A stretch of 64,000 bases of DNA from Piezodorus guildinii (taxonomy: Eukaryota; Arthropoda; Insecta; Hemiptera; Pentatomidae): positions 20,770,880 to 20,834,879 of the forward strand of contig CM041295.1 of assembly GCA_023052935.1 (NCBI GenBank), given 5' to 3'. Each line of letters begins with the position of its first letter. Position 1 is the stretch's first letter. Shown here piece after piece: positions 44,746 through 55,669 of this stretch. The notes beneath the pieces are model-generated. The model was not told where the DNA came from, made no database searches, and worked only from the letters and a program-made list of their open reading frames with translations. The position numbers were made by a program, and so were the translations under genes.

Positions 44746-45480
44746 TCAGCCAGGAGTTTGAAAGTGGTAAGAGATGATAATTTATGGAGGGAGATGGGTA
44801 AAGAGTTCCAAAGTAGAGTAGCACGGATCACGAAGGACTTTTTAAAGGACGAAGTTCTATGAGAGGGTAGGTATAGATCGGTAGGTTGAGATCTTGTATT
44901 TAGGGTGTGCACAAAAGAATACGGAGAAAGGAGGTCAAAGATGTAGGAAGGTTTTCTAGCTCGCAAGGATTGGAATACGAAGATGCCAAATAGATACTTT
45001 TCTTCAGGATTTGGGATACAGCGACCTTTGACAAGAATTCCAGTGAGAGACATGTGACTGTCAAGAGAGGCCATACATAAACCTATAAAGAGACCTATAT
45101 TCATAAATATTTTTAGCCTCATCTCCTTTTCACTTATGATTCCCCCATATACTAGGCATCCATAGTCAAAGTGGGGGGAGAATGAGAGAAGACACTAAGG
45201 GATGGCGGATACTTTTAGGAGAAGAGTCACAGAAACATAGGAGCTGTTTGAGGATAGAGATGTACTTTCTGGTAAGTTTTGATCAAACATAACTCCTAGA
45301 TTTTTTATGGACTTTTGGAATAGGAATTTTATTGAGAAAGAGTAATGGATAGTAAGGAAGTAAATGGAGAGAAGGTTTTGACCTAATAAGCATTGAATTT
45401 GTTTTCACTGGATTCAGGGTTTTCAGGATTGATATATTCTTAGATTTTATGAAGAAAGGCTTAATCTCATGACATTAGAG
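44746..45480 (-). pseudogene. LINE-1-family C-terminal fragment
   Basis: Reads SHMSLTGILVKGRCIPNPEE, KYLFGIFVFQSLRARKPSYI, FDLLSPYSFVHTLNTRSQPT and SSFKKSFVIRATLLWNSLPI, a well-preserved C-terminus of the LINE-1 family. Decayed RT follows upstream (to the right). Fused at its 3' side to the mariner pseudogene. Confidence 0.82.
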
Positions 45481-45577
45481 TACAGAAGACTCTATTTTAT
45501 ATCTCTCTTTATGAACTCCAAAACAATCTCATTAACTCTCCTTATCTGCTTTCTCTCTTAAATTTCCATGTTTATAT

Positions 45578-46266
45578 CAGAGATGGGCTAAATCGCATTC
45601 GAAAATACGAATACGAATGCATTCGGGAAAATCGGGTTTTGTAAATACGAATAGGAATGCATAAGTATTTAGAAAAAAATTGCGAATGCATTCGTATTTG
45701 GAAAAAAAAATACGAATACGAATATATTCACTGATGTGGATAGGTATACGCCCGTATTTCACAAATATGCAAGGAATACGGCCATATTCCACTGGTGTAA
45801 AAACGAATACTGGTCGTATTCCATTTCAGTGCAAGTCAATATGTACGCATTTGCAGACGTGAATTCGAATACGCTGGTATTATATTTATATTAAATGCCA
45901 TAAAATTTAATATTTATCAATTTTTTTTTTTTAATATGATTCAAATATTGTTGCAATAACTTCTTTAAATACGAATATCTATTTATTTACATATATCAAC
46001 TCTCATACAGTTCTTTTCTCTATACTGACTTGCACAGAAATGGAATACGGCCAGTATTCGTTTTTATGGCAGTGGAATACGGCCGTATTCCTTTTCGTAC
46101 CTGTGAAATAAAAACCCGTATTTTTTTACACCAGTGAAATACGGGTGTATAACTATCCACATCAGTGAATATATTCTTATTCGTATTTTTTTTTCTAAAT
46201 ATGAATGCATTTGTATTTTTTTCGAAATACTGCCCATTTCTTTATAAAAGATTTTGCCCATCTCTG
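45578..46266. mobile_element. hAT-like MITE, 689 bp
   Basis: Ends CAGAGATGGGC and GCCCATCTCTG are perfect complements, a typical hAT terminus. Flanks GTTTATAT (45,570-45,577) and GTATATAT (46,267-46,274) match at 7 of 8, consistent with an 8-bp target duplication. Both halves are inverted copies dense in GAATACGAAT and GGAATACGGCC words, plausible transposase-binding arrays. No ORF of note. Confidence 0.88.
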
Positions 46267-46343
46267 GTATATATTATTATTACTTTGTACTATTATTATC
46301 ACTTTGTAAATGTTTATAAACGTAAATTTTTACGATTGTTTAA

Positions 46344-47334
46344 CCCATTCAAGACGACGATTTTTTTTCAAACACGGTCTCCAGGAGCGAAATTTGTTTT
46401 CTTTGTATTGTTCATTTTTAATAAAATAAAAAAAAAACATGTTACTATGGAAGTCACTCTATTCGTAAGTGAATTCACATAGACAAGATCACTGCACACC
46501 GGGTGTGCAGCTTACTACTCAGAAAATGTTTATTGTGAGGAGAAGATTGAACACCATGTGTGCAATGTAAGGTAAAACGAAAATACATCATTAAAAAATG
46601 TAAGACATTTATTTCAAAAATATTTAGATGATATAAAATTGTTATTTTGCTTTCAGTAATAAAGAACAAAATATAATGCAAAGAAAAAATAACATAAACT
46701 ATAAATAAATTTTTAGAAACAAATCTTATTATCTTAAGCCTTCGCTGCATTCGTATTCATAGTATCTTCCATGTAAAAAAGGCTTCAGATAATTTTTTGA
46801 TATTTTGGTACACAGCAGGGAGAGGCGTGGTCTAGTCTACTGATAGTCTATTGATAGAGCACTAGTCTACTGTCCTTCAGGTCCTGGTTTCTAATCCCGG
46901 CTATGCAGAATATTATTTATTCTGTTAATTCAGGCAGGAGGCAACCCTAGGGTATGGAGACCCTCCTGGGGCAAACCCAGCCTCATAAAAGTGGATACCC
47001 AAATTGGTGAAAAAACCTGGTGGCTGAGTGTGATCAAGGTCTAATTACTCATTGCACGACCGTTGGCCTAGTAACAGTACGAACCTCTACATGTACTGAG
47101 CCCAAGATCCTTCATGGGTTGTAGTGGTACAGGTCTTTTTTTGGTACACAATGCCAAATTTTGTATTCCTGCACTTTACAGATTTCATTAGTTTCATAAA
47201 AATTTATTTCGACAACTAGTTTACTCAGAATAACTGATAATTGCACATTACTGTCATTGCACACACGGTGTTCAGGCTGTCTAATAGCCTCGGAAATCCA
47301 TTGCACACACGGTGTGCGATCGGTTTCGAATGGG
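46344..47334. mobile_element. piggyBac-like MITE, 991 bp, with SINE1 inside
   Basis: Bounded by TTAA (46,340-46,343 and 47,335-47,338). Ends CCCATTC and GAATGGG are complementary; CCC next to TTAA is typical of piggyBac. Subterminal words repeat on both sides (GCACACCGGGTGTGCAG near 46,494; GCACACACGGTGTGCG near 47,302; CACCATGTGTGCAATG near 46,551). No transposase. It hosts SINE1 copy 2 at 46,815-47,138, so it is older than that SINE. Confidence 0.78.
46815..47138 (+). mobile_element. SINE1 copy 2, with 12-bp target duplication
   Basis: Same family as 38,356-38,694 but diverged, with an expanded A-box region and B-box-like GGTTTCTAATCCC. It ends GGTTGTAGTGGTACAGGTC then T. Flanked by perfect TTTTGGTACACA (46,803-46,814 and 47,139-47,150); the T tail merges with the T-rich start of the duplication. 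Confidence 0.88.
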
Positions 47335-47540
47335 TTAAAAGGCTTGCCTGTAAAATAAATAAATTTAAAAAAAGATAGATTAGGAGCCAAAAAAACATAA
47401 ATTACATTTACTGTTTGGTATACTATAATGTAGTTTCCAAACATGAAACATTAAAAAAAATAGAAGCAAAAACAAAACAACACTAATGTTTGCGTATCTG
47501 AGTGATATTTTGGTAATTTCACTACAATTAAATAACTTAC

Positions 47541-47650
47541 AATCAAAAGAGTTGGAAACCATCTCTTCAATGTGCGATTCATATTTTTATTAACAAGACC
47601 CATAAATCGTTCAATATACAGCATATAAATGTTGCCAACCGCTGGGTCAC
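47541..47650 (-). CDS. ABCA: ABCA exon: approach to first helix of TMD2
   Basis: 110-bp exon with acceptor ...TTTAAG and donor GTAAGT. It reads SDPAVGNIYMLYIERFMGLV, then NKNMNRTLKRWFPTLLI. The pattern FMGL..K...RTLKRW followed by a hydrophobic start matches the segment just before TM7 of ABCA proteins, where a basic amphipathic stretch precedes the membrane helix. It ends in phase 0 and joins the next exon at LVFVPVLVAYL. Confidence 0.9.
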
Positions 47651-48307
47651 CTTAAATTAAGACAGGTATTAGGTTGAATGAGAAAATGTTATTAAAAATG
47701 TAAAATGTAAAACATATATAATTCAGACATATTATTATAAAATAATAAATATTTAAAAAAAATATTTGTATTTTAATTTAAATTTGTTTTCTCACACTTT
47801 ATTATCAAATACATATTAACTTCTACTTAGAGTAATAAAGGAGAGTACATCTAATTTATTCATAATAGAATAAAAAAAATTACAGAACTAAACCAAATAA
47901 AACTTAAGTTAAAATAAGTTTTAATAAGAAACAAATACTAAACAAGAACTTGAATGCATGCATATTCACATATGTGTGTGTGCATGAACAGACACATCAT
48001 AACTTATATTATTCTTAGGTGACAAATCGTAAATCTATAAATATTACTTTACAAATTGAAATTTTACTATGATTAACAATTAAGTATATCAAAAACATTA
48101 AACTATAGCCATAAGATTAGTAAATGGCCAATAGAGCTTCACAAATATTGAGAAATTGGTCATGTCACATAAGAAACTACTACCATTGAAGGAATACTTA
48201 TAAGGAATTTATAACTAAATTCTTAAAAGTAATAATTTCTACAAATAAGAAAAAAATAAAAGATAATATTTTTAATCTGATAAGGAAGTAAAGAAAAGAA
48301 AGCTTAC
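47651..48307. other. ABCA intron sequence, nothing recognised
   Basis: AT-rich intron between the 48.3-kb and 47.5-kb exons. No element identified. Confidence 0.5.
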
Positions 48308-48375
48308 TTCTTTCATCATTTTCGTCAATCATTCCTTGAGCCATTGACCTAGCATCCCCTGCCTCCTCTTGAACC
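48308..48375 (-). CDS. ABCA: ABCA exon: NBD1-TMD2 linker (68 bp)
   Basis: Small exon between acceptor TTTTGTAG and donor GTAAGC. It completes the split Lys codon and reads VQEEAGDARSMAQGMIDENDER, leaving one base of a split Ser codon. The acidic, polar content fits the short cytosolic linker after the NBD1 regulatory segment. Phase matches both neighbours, which is the main support; the sequence is too short to recognise alone. Confidence 0.85.
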
Positions 48376-49196
48376 CTACAAAACATCTTTCAATAGTAAA
48401 TCATTCAAATGCCAATGAAAACTTAAAAGAAGTTGGCCAGTGATTGATAAATTTTTCAACTTCAGGTGAGAAGTATTTGGCTACTATGGAGTAAATATTT
48501 GATTAAGTGTGTATGTATTCAACAGTGAGAAAATGATTTTCAAAAGATACTATATCCATCTAAGGAATTTTTACAGGTAGCTCAAAAATCTCTCATTGAT
48601 TTATTAATATTATCTATCATTTATTTTTATGAATCTGTTATTGTTTTTACAGTATATTAATAAATAAATATTTATGTTGTAGAAGGAAATGCTTAAGTAA
48701 AACTCACAATAAAATTATAAGTTACTAAGTACCTTGTGGAAAGATCTGCTATTTTCAAAGGTCATGTGTGTTTTTTAGATACAATTGGTTAGCGGGTTTT
48801 GATAAAACTAAATTATTATAGTACAAACATATTAAAAGATCATTTTGTAAAAAAATTCCTTTAGTACCTTCTGGAAATCAATGTCTTAATTTTATAAACT
48901 TTTGTAATAAATTATATCAACATCAAAAAATTATAAGTTAGTTGCAATTTAGAAAGGTTTATATCATTATTACAGATCCAAGGAATAGAGACATGTTAGA
49001 ACATACTTTTTTTCAAAGAATGATGTTCAAACATATCGGCCTACCTCATGTTTGTTTCTTGTTTTGTTCGGTTTTAGGGCGTACAACAGCTTGGTCACTA
49101 TAATACTATACAAAATATAATATAAATTCCAACTGAAAGTTCAAACTAAATGTGGCATAAGTAAATATTATTGTTGTGACCCTCACTCCTTCAATC

Positions 49197-49232
49197 GCCC
49201 TGAAGGCCTATAATTTAGTCCGAAATATCGGC
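49197..49232 (+). ncRNA. Degenerate hammerhead-like motif
   Basis: Order: GCC, CTGAAGG, hairpin CCTATAATTTAGTCC, GAAATATC, GGC. GCC/GGC could be a 3-bp stem I. The core CUGAAGG differs from CUGANGA only at the last base. The hairpin has one mismatch, and AUAU is a palindromic stem III. No surrounding PLE sequence is recognisable, so this may be an old pLTR relic or chance. Confidence 0.3.
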
Positions 49233-49477
49233 ACCATTAAATTAAGTTTATACATAATTGTGTGTTCATTTAACTGCACTCTCAACTAACTTCTTCCATA
49301 AATATGGCATACAAGTACAAATAGTTCACTAAAACTTTTATATGAATTAACTTTTTTATCCCTTCCACATTCATATACCATTTTTATTCTTACCAAAATA
49401 AGGATTCCTTTTTTGTAATTCCATGTCATTAATAAAGTTAGTTACGAACTTAATTAATTATTTCTATATTGTTCTTA

Positions 49478-49755
49478 TTCATTTAATGTCACTTTTATGC
49501 TACTGTGGCTAATTGTACAATGCTACAGTGGAAGCTCTAAATTTTGCCAATCCGGTTTAATTAGGATAGACATTTTTAACAAGTACCAGACCAAAACACA
49601 GGTTTGGGACCACCACTTTACGTTCCATCTGAAGGATGAAGTAACCAAGGGTAGTTTAGCCCCTTTAAAAAATCCTAGGGGCATCTGCAAGGTTTGAATA
49701 CACAGTCTTGGGCTGAAGAATGTTATGCTGACCACTAAACCACAGGTGATCCCTT
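49478..49755 (-). mobile_element. SINE2 copy 1 (antisense)
   Basis: About 270 bp collinear with 63,657-63,947: both contain TTATGCTACTRTGGCTAAT, CAATGCTACAGTGG, TTTAACRAGTACC and AAAAAATCCTAGG. The tRNA-like head is on the minus strand at the right end; the B box is decayed here. Confidence 0.8.
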
Positions 49756-50152
49756 AATTACCTCTATACTATTACTTATTGTAATTTTTTCACTCAATAT
49801 TTGTTTATAAGGTGTTTGTACATTATTTATATCTGATTAAAATTTCTGATAAAGGCCTCCTAAACCAGAGAATAACACAATGCTATTATTAAGATTACAA
49901 ATTTTTAATTTTATAAATATATATTGTAAATAAATAATTACAAATACATAAAATATTTCAAAACTATTAGTAAAATAATAATTTTGTCATTTCAATTCCT
50001 ACCTTCACTGCCAAATTCTAATATAATAGATATTACAGGCAATTACTAAATACTTAGACAACATTTTAATTATACATTTCTTATTGTCTGTAAAGTGTTT
50101 AAATAATATTAATTCTTATTAATATTAATTTATAATTTCAAATTAAAATTAC

Positions 50153-50399
50153 TTCAGATAAACATCTTCCATTGTTGTACAATTAATTCCAACTCTAGAA
50201 ATTTCCAAATCTGCACGAGACTCCAAAAGTTTAAATAGAACTGGAAATTCTGTGACTCTAGTAAAAGGAATTCCAAATTTAATCCATTCTTCAGATTGAT
50301 TGATAATAACAGCCTCAGATATATTGGAATTAACAATTTGAATAATGGATTTAGATTTTTCAGGATTTTGATAAGATATTGTGATATGGTACCCAGCAC
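50153..50399 (-). CDS. ABCA: ABCA exon: end of NBD1 / regulatory segment
   Basis: 247-bp exon, acceptor TTCTACAG, donor GTAATT. It starts with two bases of a split Gly codon and ends with AA of a split Lys codon. The product begins GAGYHITISY, contains IPFTRVTEFPVLFKLLESR and ends TTMEDVYLK. This matches the conserved stretch that closes the first ABCA nucleotide-binding domain (GxGYHL..., then FPELF..LE, then TLEEVFLK in family members). It is cytosolic. It is the most 5' exon detectable in the window. Confidence 0.93.
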
Positions 50400-50760
50400 C
50401 TGTAGAAAAAAATTGGAAACATAATTAAGGGTAAAATGAAACATGCGAAGCAACTAAATATTTTACAGAACATAACTATCGTTCATTTCTCATTTGAAAT
50501 TAACCTGAACAAACAAATTAATTTTAAATATAGATTTTATGCATTTATTTGTAATAAATAAACTATCTTATAAACTTTGTGAAAGCAGTAACAACTCATA
50601 GATAAATATACAACTATACAGATGAATTAAATATTTGCTACTAACAATAAACTATTGCATCTTAATATTTCAGATTTTGATATGCAATCATACTGGTAAG
50701 GTAAATGTATTATAAAATATAAGCTATATTATGTCTAACAATCTCGTTGAGGTTTATCAA

Positions 50761-53053
50761 AAATAAAAGTTGTAGCGCAGATCCTACCCTTTTATATTAT
50801 GTCCCTAACTATATACTTTTGGGGTCGAGAATCTACAGACAACCAAGTATTAGTGCGAGCACGACACCAAGCTAGCCCTAAAGCATGTTCAGATGTTGCG
50901 GCATTGCTCGCTGTATCAAGTTTATTTATGCTTGATTCAGTTCCTTTCCTTAAGAACTGATAACATATTATTAATAATGGTGCTCTGATTGTTAATAGTA
51001 TATAATTATTTTACAAAAAAATTATAAAAAATATTTTTTAAATTTTGTTTCAAGTCAGATTTTGCTTCTGACCTATATATTGAAGACTATTTTATTATCC
51101 AATAACTATAAAACAACCGTATCCTGTGTGGGTAAACGGTAGTTGGAGTGTTTTAGATCAACAATTCCAGAAATAATTAGGTTGGGTTTGGTGGGAGGTT
51201 TTATTTAAACAATTTTATTTGTTTCCTTTCTTAAAATAAATAAATAAAATTGTTAATAGAAGTTCTTGAGTATTTTTAATTTTCATATAATAAGGTTTAC
51301 TAATAATAAAAAGCTAGTCGTTGATCATTAAAAAATTCAGAGGAACATCACCAGGATGGCCAATAAAATACAAAGAAATTTCCCTAACTATTTATTGCTA
51401 ACGTTTCTAGGTCAATATTGTAGGTTTAATATTTCTCACTCTATACCTTGAGATAATGAAGACCTACAAGAAAGACTTACATATGTTAGTAATAAATAGC
51501 TAAGACTATTTCAAGAAATAATCTTGGCCGCCACTTGGACTCTCTTCCTTACAAGATTTCTGGCTTTAAAAAATAATCTAAATAACCAAGATCATGAACA
51601 TTAGGGTATGAACCTAATGCATCAATGAAGTTTGATGTTACATAGATACTTCAGCGACACATGAGATGTGAAAAAAAAATCAAAGAAGTCTTGACAGAAG
51701 CCAAGCGGGGAAGGGAAAAAGTTTTTATAAAAGAAAGTAATAATGATCAGCACATCTAATAAAATTTTCGTATTGTGATACATCACGCAATTTAGCTTCT
51801 AGATGATTGAAATGATTTAAGGCCTGTCGATAAAGGAAAGGCATATAAATGGCACAAAGTAATGTTGGTGAATTTGATGTTCAAGCAATTATTCAATTTG
51901 AAAATAGTAAATACGTATTGTGAATATTTGTTATCTAACTTTGAATGAAACTCTGTCTTTCAAGAATATCTTGAGTCCCGAACTGCAAACAATTCAGAGC
52001 CCCAAAGATAAATTCATTCTTGTAATATATATTTTGAAGAAATATAGTGTGGCACATCTTGGTAAAAACGATATACTAGGAAAACTTGTTAAAGGTAGGT
52101 ACTTTAGATAATAATAAAATGAAAAGATAAATCCTACCTACCGAACAGCGCTAGGAATTAGATATAATAAATTCTGCATTATAAACTGCTTAAAGAGAGC
52201 TATAAGGAGGTAGTCAAAGGATCAGACACAAATTTGTTAACTTAGCAGTCATTCCGACATCAAAGGAACAGGAATTTATTTTTATGAAGTATGAGATAAT
52301 TCGGGTGGCAGTCATAAAAGACAAACTTACCACAAATGAAGTATGTCAATACCAAATATTAAGAGTATAATAACATTTAGAAATAGGTTACTAGTAAGCA
52401 AAGCACAAATAGAAATCAGTCGATATAAGATGGTAGAGGAGAGAAAAAAATAATTTAATGTATAAGTTCTTTAAACCTATTTGTAATGTATAATTTGTTT
52501 TATAAAGAACTTGCTGCTCTAAATCTGTTTGTGGGTGTAAAATTAAAAGTTTTAGTTTTCTTCGAACTACTTTATCTGACTGTTGAAGTGAATTCGGATT
52601 CGCATTCCACCCTAATCATGAATGATTATTGGGTACAATCGATGGCAATAAAAAAAATACATAATTTAAAAATTAATCAATAAATGTTAGTTATATTCAA
52701 AAATAATCTATTGAATTATTATTAATCATAAATAAAATTTTAATTCAAAATTTCTGGAAAAATCTTTGTCCACAATCTTTTGAACTTTTAATATTTTTTT
52801 GTAAAACATTAATATACTAATAACAATCAGAGCACCATTAATAATAATATGTTATCAGTTTTGAAGGAAAGAAACTGAAACAAGCATAAATTAACTAGAT
52901 ACAGTGAGCAATGCTGCAACATCTGAACATGCTTTAGGGTTAGCTTGGTGTCGTGCTCGCACTAATAATTGGTTGTCTGTAGATTCTCGACCCCAAAAAT
53001 ATGAAGTTGGGGCATAATATGAAAGGGTAGGATCTGGGCTACAACTTTTATTT
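50761..53053. mobile_element. 2.3-kb inverted-repeat structure
   Basis: The left arm (50,761-51,014) and right arm (52,801-53,053) are inverted copies at roughly 90% identity, sharing GGGGTCGAGAATCTACAGAC, CGAGCACGACACCAAGCTA and AATGGTGCTCTGATTGTTA. The 1.8-kb spacer has no recognisable transposase. It could be one foldback DNA transposon or two head-to-head copies of a ~255-bp repeat. It lies upstream of the NBD1-end exon. Confidence 0.78.
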
Positions 53054-53940
53054 GACATTCTAATAAAAATTCTATTATAAGAAAACGATATAAAATATGA
53101 ATTTTTATTCGAAAATTTTGCATGTTTTAGGAAATTGAGCCAATAGTATAAATAGTACGCACAAATCTTATATAACATGTTTTAAAGCTTATAGATAAAG
53201 AAACAAAATGACACATCACGCATTAATATGGAATGTAGAATAGCGAAGTTGTGGGCAACAACAAAAAGACTTGTGAAACGGATGTTTATGGGGGGCAAGC
53301 GGGGTTAGCACAGGGGAGAGGAGTGGGGACTTTTGAGAAAATACTCTTCTAATAAGGTCCTAAAAATTGACAAAAATTCAGCTTGCCTCTAATTTCTTCC
53401 GACATACGGCCATTTTTGACCTTCATTGCCTAGGCTACTTAGCCAGTGAATGAGCTAACCTAAAAATATTAGAAATGCAAAAATATAAGCAAATTGTTAA
53501 GTTAAATAACTGGTGTTTGAACTAAAGAAAAACAATTTAAAATTTAAGTTCAGTTTCTGACAAGTATCAGTTCAATGAATGAATGATTTATGAAGCAGTT
53601 ACTTTCTTAATAGTTATTAAGATGAATTAATTAAGTTCTAAGGAAATTAACTTAATCCATTTGAACCTCAGGATGAGAGTAGAAGTCTGTCAGAGCCTCA
53701 TCAACAAAGAAGAGGAACAACAAACATCATAAAACACTATAGTAAATTACTTCAGCTCATGACATTTTATTTTAAGAAGTTTATATTTATAAGAACATAA
53801 ACATTAAATGATCTGTAACAATGGAAACAATGATGATTTTGAACAGACGCTCAGATTTCAACAATCAACGAGGAAACCTCAGACATAGTTATCTAATAAA
53901 TACATTAGTAGACAAAATATCAGAAAAAGCAATAGAAACT
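53054..53940. other. Intron sequence, nothing recognised
   Basis: Probably in the upstream ABCA intron. No exon with NBD1 motifs and no repeat boundary found here. Confidence 0.45.
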
Positions 53941-53944
53941 TTCT

Positions 53945-54885
53945 TTTTTCTTTAAATATATTTTTATTGATTTTTACAACAGTGTATACGATATATACAA
54001 CAAGTAAAAGGGCAAAAATAACAAATATGGCATGAAATAGTCTTATGAAGAGGCTAGCCACTTCAATCATTCTTTTAGGTAACACTGTAATGATTATTAT
54101 ATTAACAGGTCTTGAGGCCACCGTATTTTCAGGGGCCTCAGAGGATTATCAGGAAGAGATGGAGATGAGAGTTTATGCACAAGCGGGTTTGTGTGGCCTG
54201 GTAGTTCAGAAAGGAGGTGTATCGAATTTAGGACAAGTCTGCATCTAGTAGGATATTGAGGTCTCAATGGATGATTTTATTAGAAACAAAATAAGGAGCA
54301 TTGAAGATTTTTTGTAGGATTTTGGATTGCAAGGATTGGATGCAGGAGGAATTTGATGGTTTAGTAGAGCCCCATAGCTCAGTACCATATGTCCAAATAG
54401 GTCTAAGAATGGTTATATAAGTCAGTTTTTTTGTAGAAAATAGGGAGTTTTGATCGTCAGTCAAGTATGTGTTGTATTAAATGGTAGCAGTTTCTTGTCG
54501 TATGAGGATTCCAAGTAATGCGTTTGTTAAGATGAACCCCTAGGTATCATATTTGCTCTATAGGGATGAGTGGGGTATTATTAAGAGAAACAGTAGAACA
54601 GATTTATTTTAATGATGGGATTTATTTTAATTCTCTAGTTTCGACACCATCCTTCAATGGCAGATATATGGTTCTGTAGGATTTGGGATGCAGCAATAGG
54701 ATCATTATTTACGGATAACACACATGTGTCATCAGCGTAAGTAGTAAGGTTAGTGCTAGGATGGGTAGGGATATCAGATGTATACACTGTATAGAAGATC
54801 GGGCCAAGGATACTACCTTGAGGTATACCGGCTGGCTGAGTGAATACTGAGGAGGAGGATAGATTATGACTAGGAATAAAATTGG
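53945..54885 (-). pseudogene. LINE-2-family copy, 3' part
   Basis: Minus strand: a PAGIPQGSILGPIFYTVYTS-type RT block, TYADDTCVLS region near 54,720, then LTYITILRPIWTYGTELWGS and SIQSLQSKILQKIFNAPYFV, parallel to the 56.5-kb LINE-2. The 3' end is A-rich at 53,945. Truncated at 54,885 where a PLE pLTR fragment starts. Confidence 0.85.
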
Positions 54886-55082
54886 AGGCTGATTTCTACT
54901 TCACCACTCTTTTATTGAAAATAATTGCACTACATTTCGGCTACAATGCCATCTTCAGGTGCAATGGAACTGATTTGATCTAAAAGTACAAAATATTGTC
55001 AAAATCACAAATAATCATCTTACAATTTATCATGAAATTATATAACTATGTTAAAATATAAGATAAAAAAATAAATAAAACA

Positions 55083-55147
<65 letters not shown>

Positions 55148-55360
55148 CATGCATATACATACAGTTAAAATTATTAATAATCTATGAGATTAACGTTAAA
55201 ATTCTAGAAATTCTATCAAAACAATTTAAAATTTTGACAAAACATGAACTATACAAATTATATATAAACAGAATCAGTCGATTTACCATGCTCATCATGG
55301 TGCAAACCTAATTAAAATGATTCAAATTTAATTAATAATTATGAAAACAATAACTGATTA
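54886..55360 (-). mobile_element. PLE pLTR fragment, copy D
   Basis: Reverse complement of the copy A pLTR from about position 122 to 700, with substantial divergence but the same order: ATTATTAATTAAATTT, GATTAACG block, (AT)n/(TA)n tract (55,087-55,141), TTTTGTACTTTTAGATC, hammerhead-like motif, AATAAAA, GTGGTGAAGTAGA and CAGCCTCCAATTTT. It is an older insertion than array A-C. Confidence 0.88.
54925..54964 (-). ncRNA. Hammerhead-like motif, PLE pLTR copy D (core CUGAAGA)
   Basis: Minus strand: TTGCAC, CTGAAGA, TGGC-ATTGTA-GCC, GAAATGTA, GTGCAA. Stem I is a perfect 6 bp (TTGCAC/GTGCAA). The core fits the CUGANGA and GAAA consensus, unlike copies A-C. Stem III is AUGU (A-U plus G-U wobble), loop-less. 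One extra U precedes the GGC/GCC stem II. This is the best-matching hammerhead candidate in the window. Confidence 0.62.
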
Positions 55361-55669
55361 ATTTAAAAAATGAAAATGAAAAAATGAAATGAAAAAACTT
55401 CTTTATTATCCTGGGACTAAAGTCCCTTAAGAATAAAATAAAATACATAATTTATTACCGGAACAGTGTGGTCATGGCTTAGAATGACAAATTACTAAAC
55501 TGAAATCTTTACAAATCAGACTTAGAGAATGAAATAAAAATAAAAATAAAACAACGAAAAAAAACAAAAACAGAAATAGCTAATTCATCAGTGATAATTT
55601 AAGTAATATAAACACACACAAAAAAATACAATAGTAATAATTGGAATTTATAGAACCTGCAGTTGGAAG

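Larger units (their letters stand above)
11049..50399 (-). other. ABCA: ABCA transporter gene, 3' portion (14 exons, introns included)
   Basis: Fourteen exons on the minus strand join in one consistent reading frame: total 2,693 nt, entering with two bases of a split codon and ending at TGA, about 897 codons. Every intron has a GT donor and AG acceptor. The product is the C-terminal half of a full-size ABC subfamily A exporter, an integral membrane ATPase that typically moves lipids: end of NBD1 with its regulatory segment, TMD2 with a large glycosylated loop, NBD2 and C-terminus. TMD1 and the NBD1 Walker A and signature exons are not in the window. Introns range from 74 bp (between the exons at 34,545 and 34,857) to about 10 kb and hold most of the transposons listed here. 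ABCA3-like is the closest type by motif wording, but the paralogue cannot be assigned without a search. Confidence 0.93.

Noticed and set aside
51920..52683. Two ORFs of 63-65 aa in the spacer of the 2.3-kb inverted repeat as a possible transposase
   Set aside because: Too short, no catalytic or DNA-binding motif, composition typical of random AT-rich frames.
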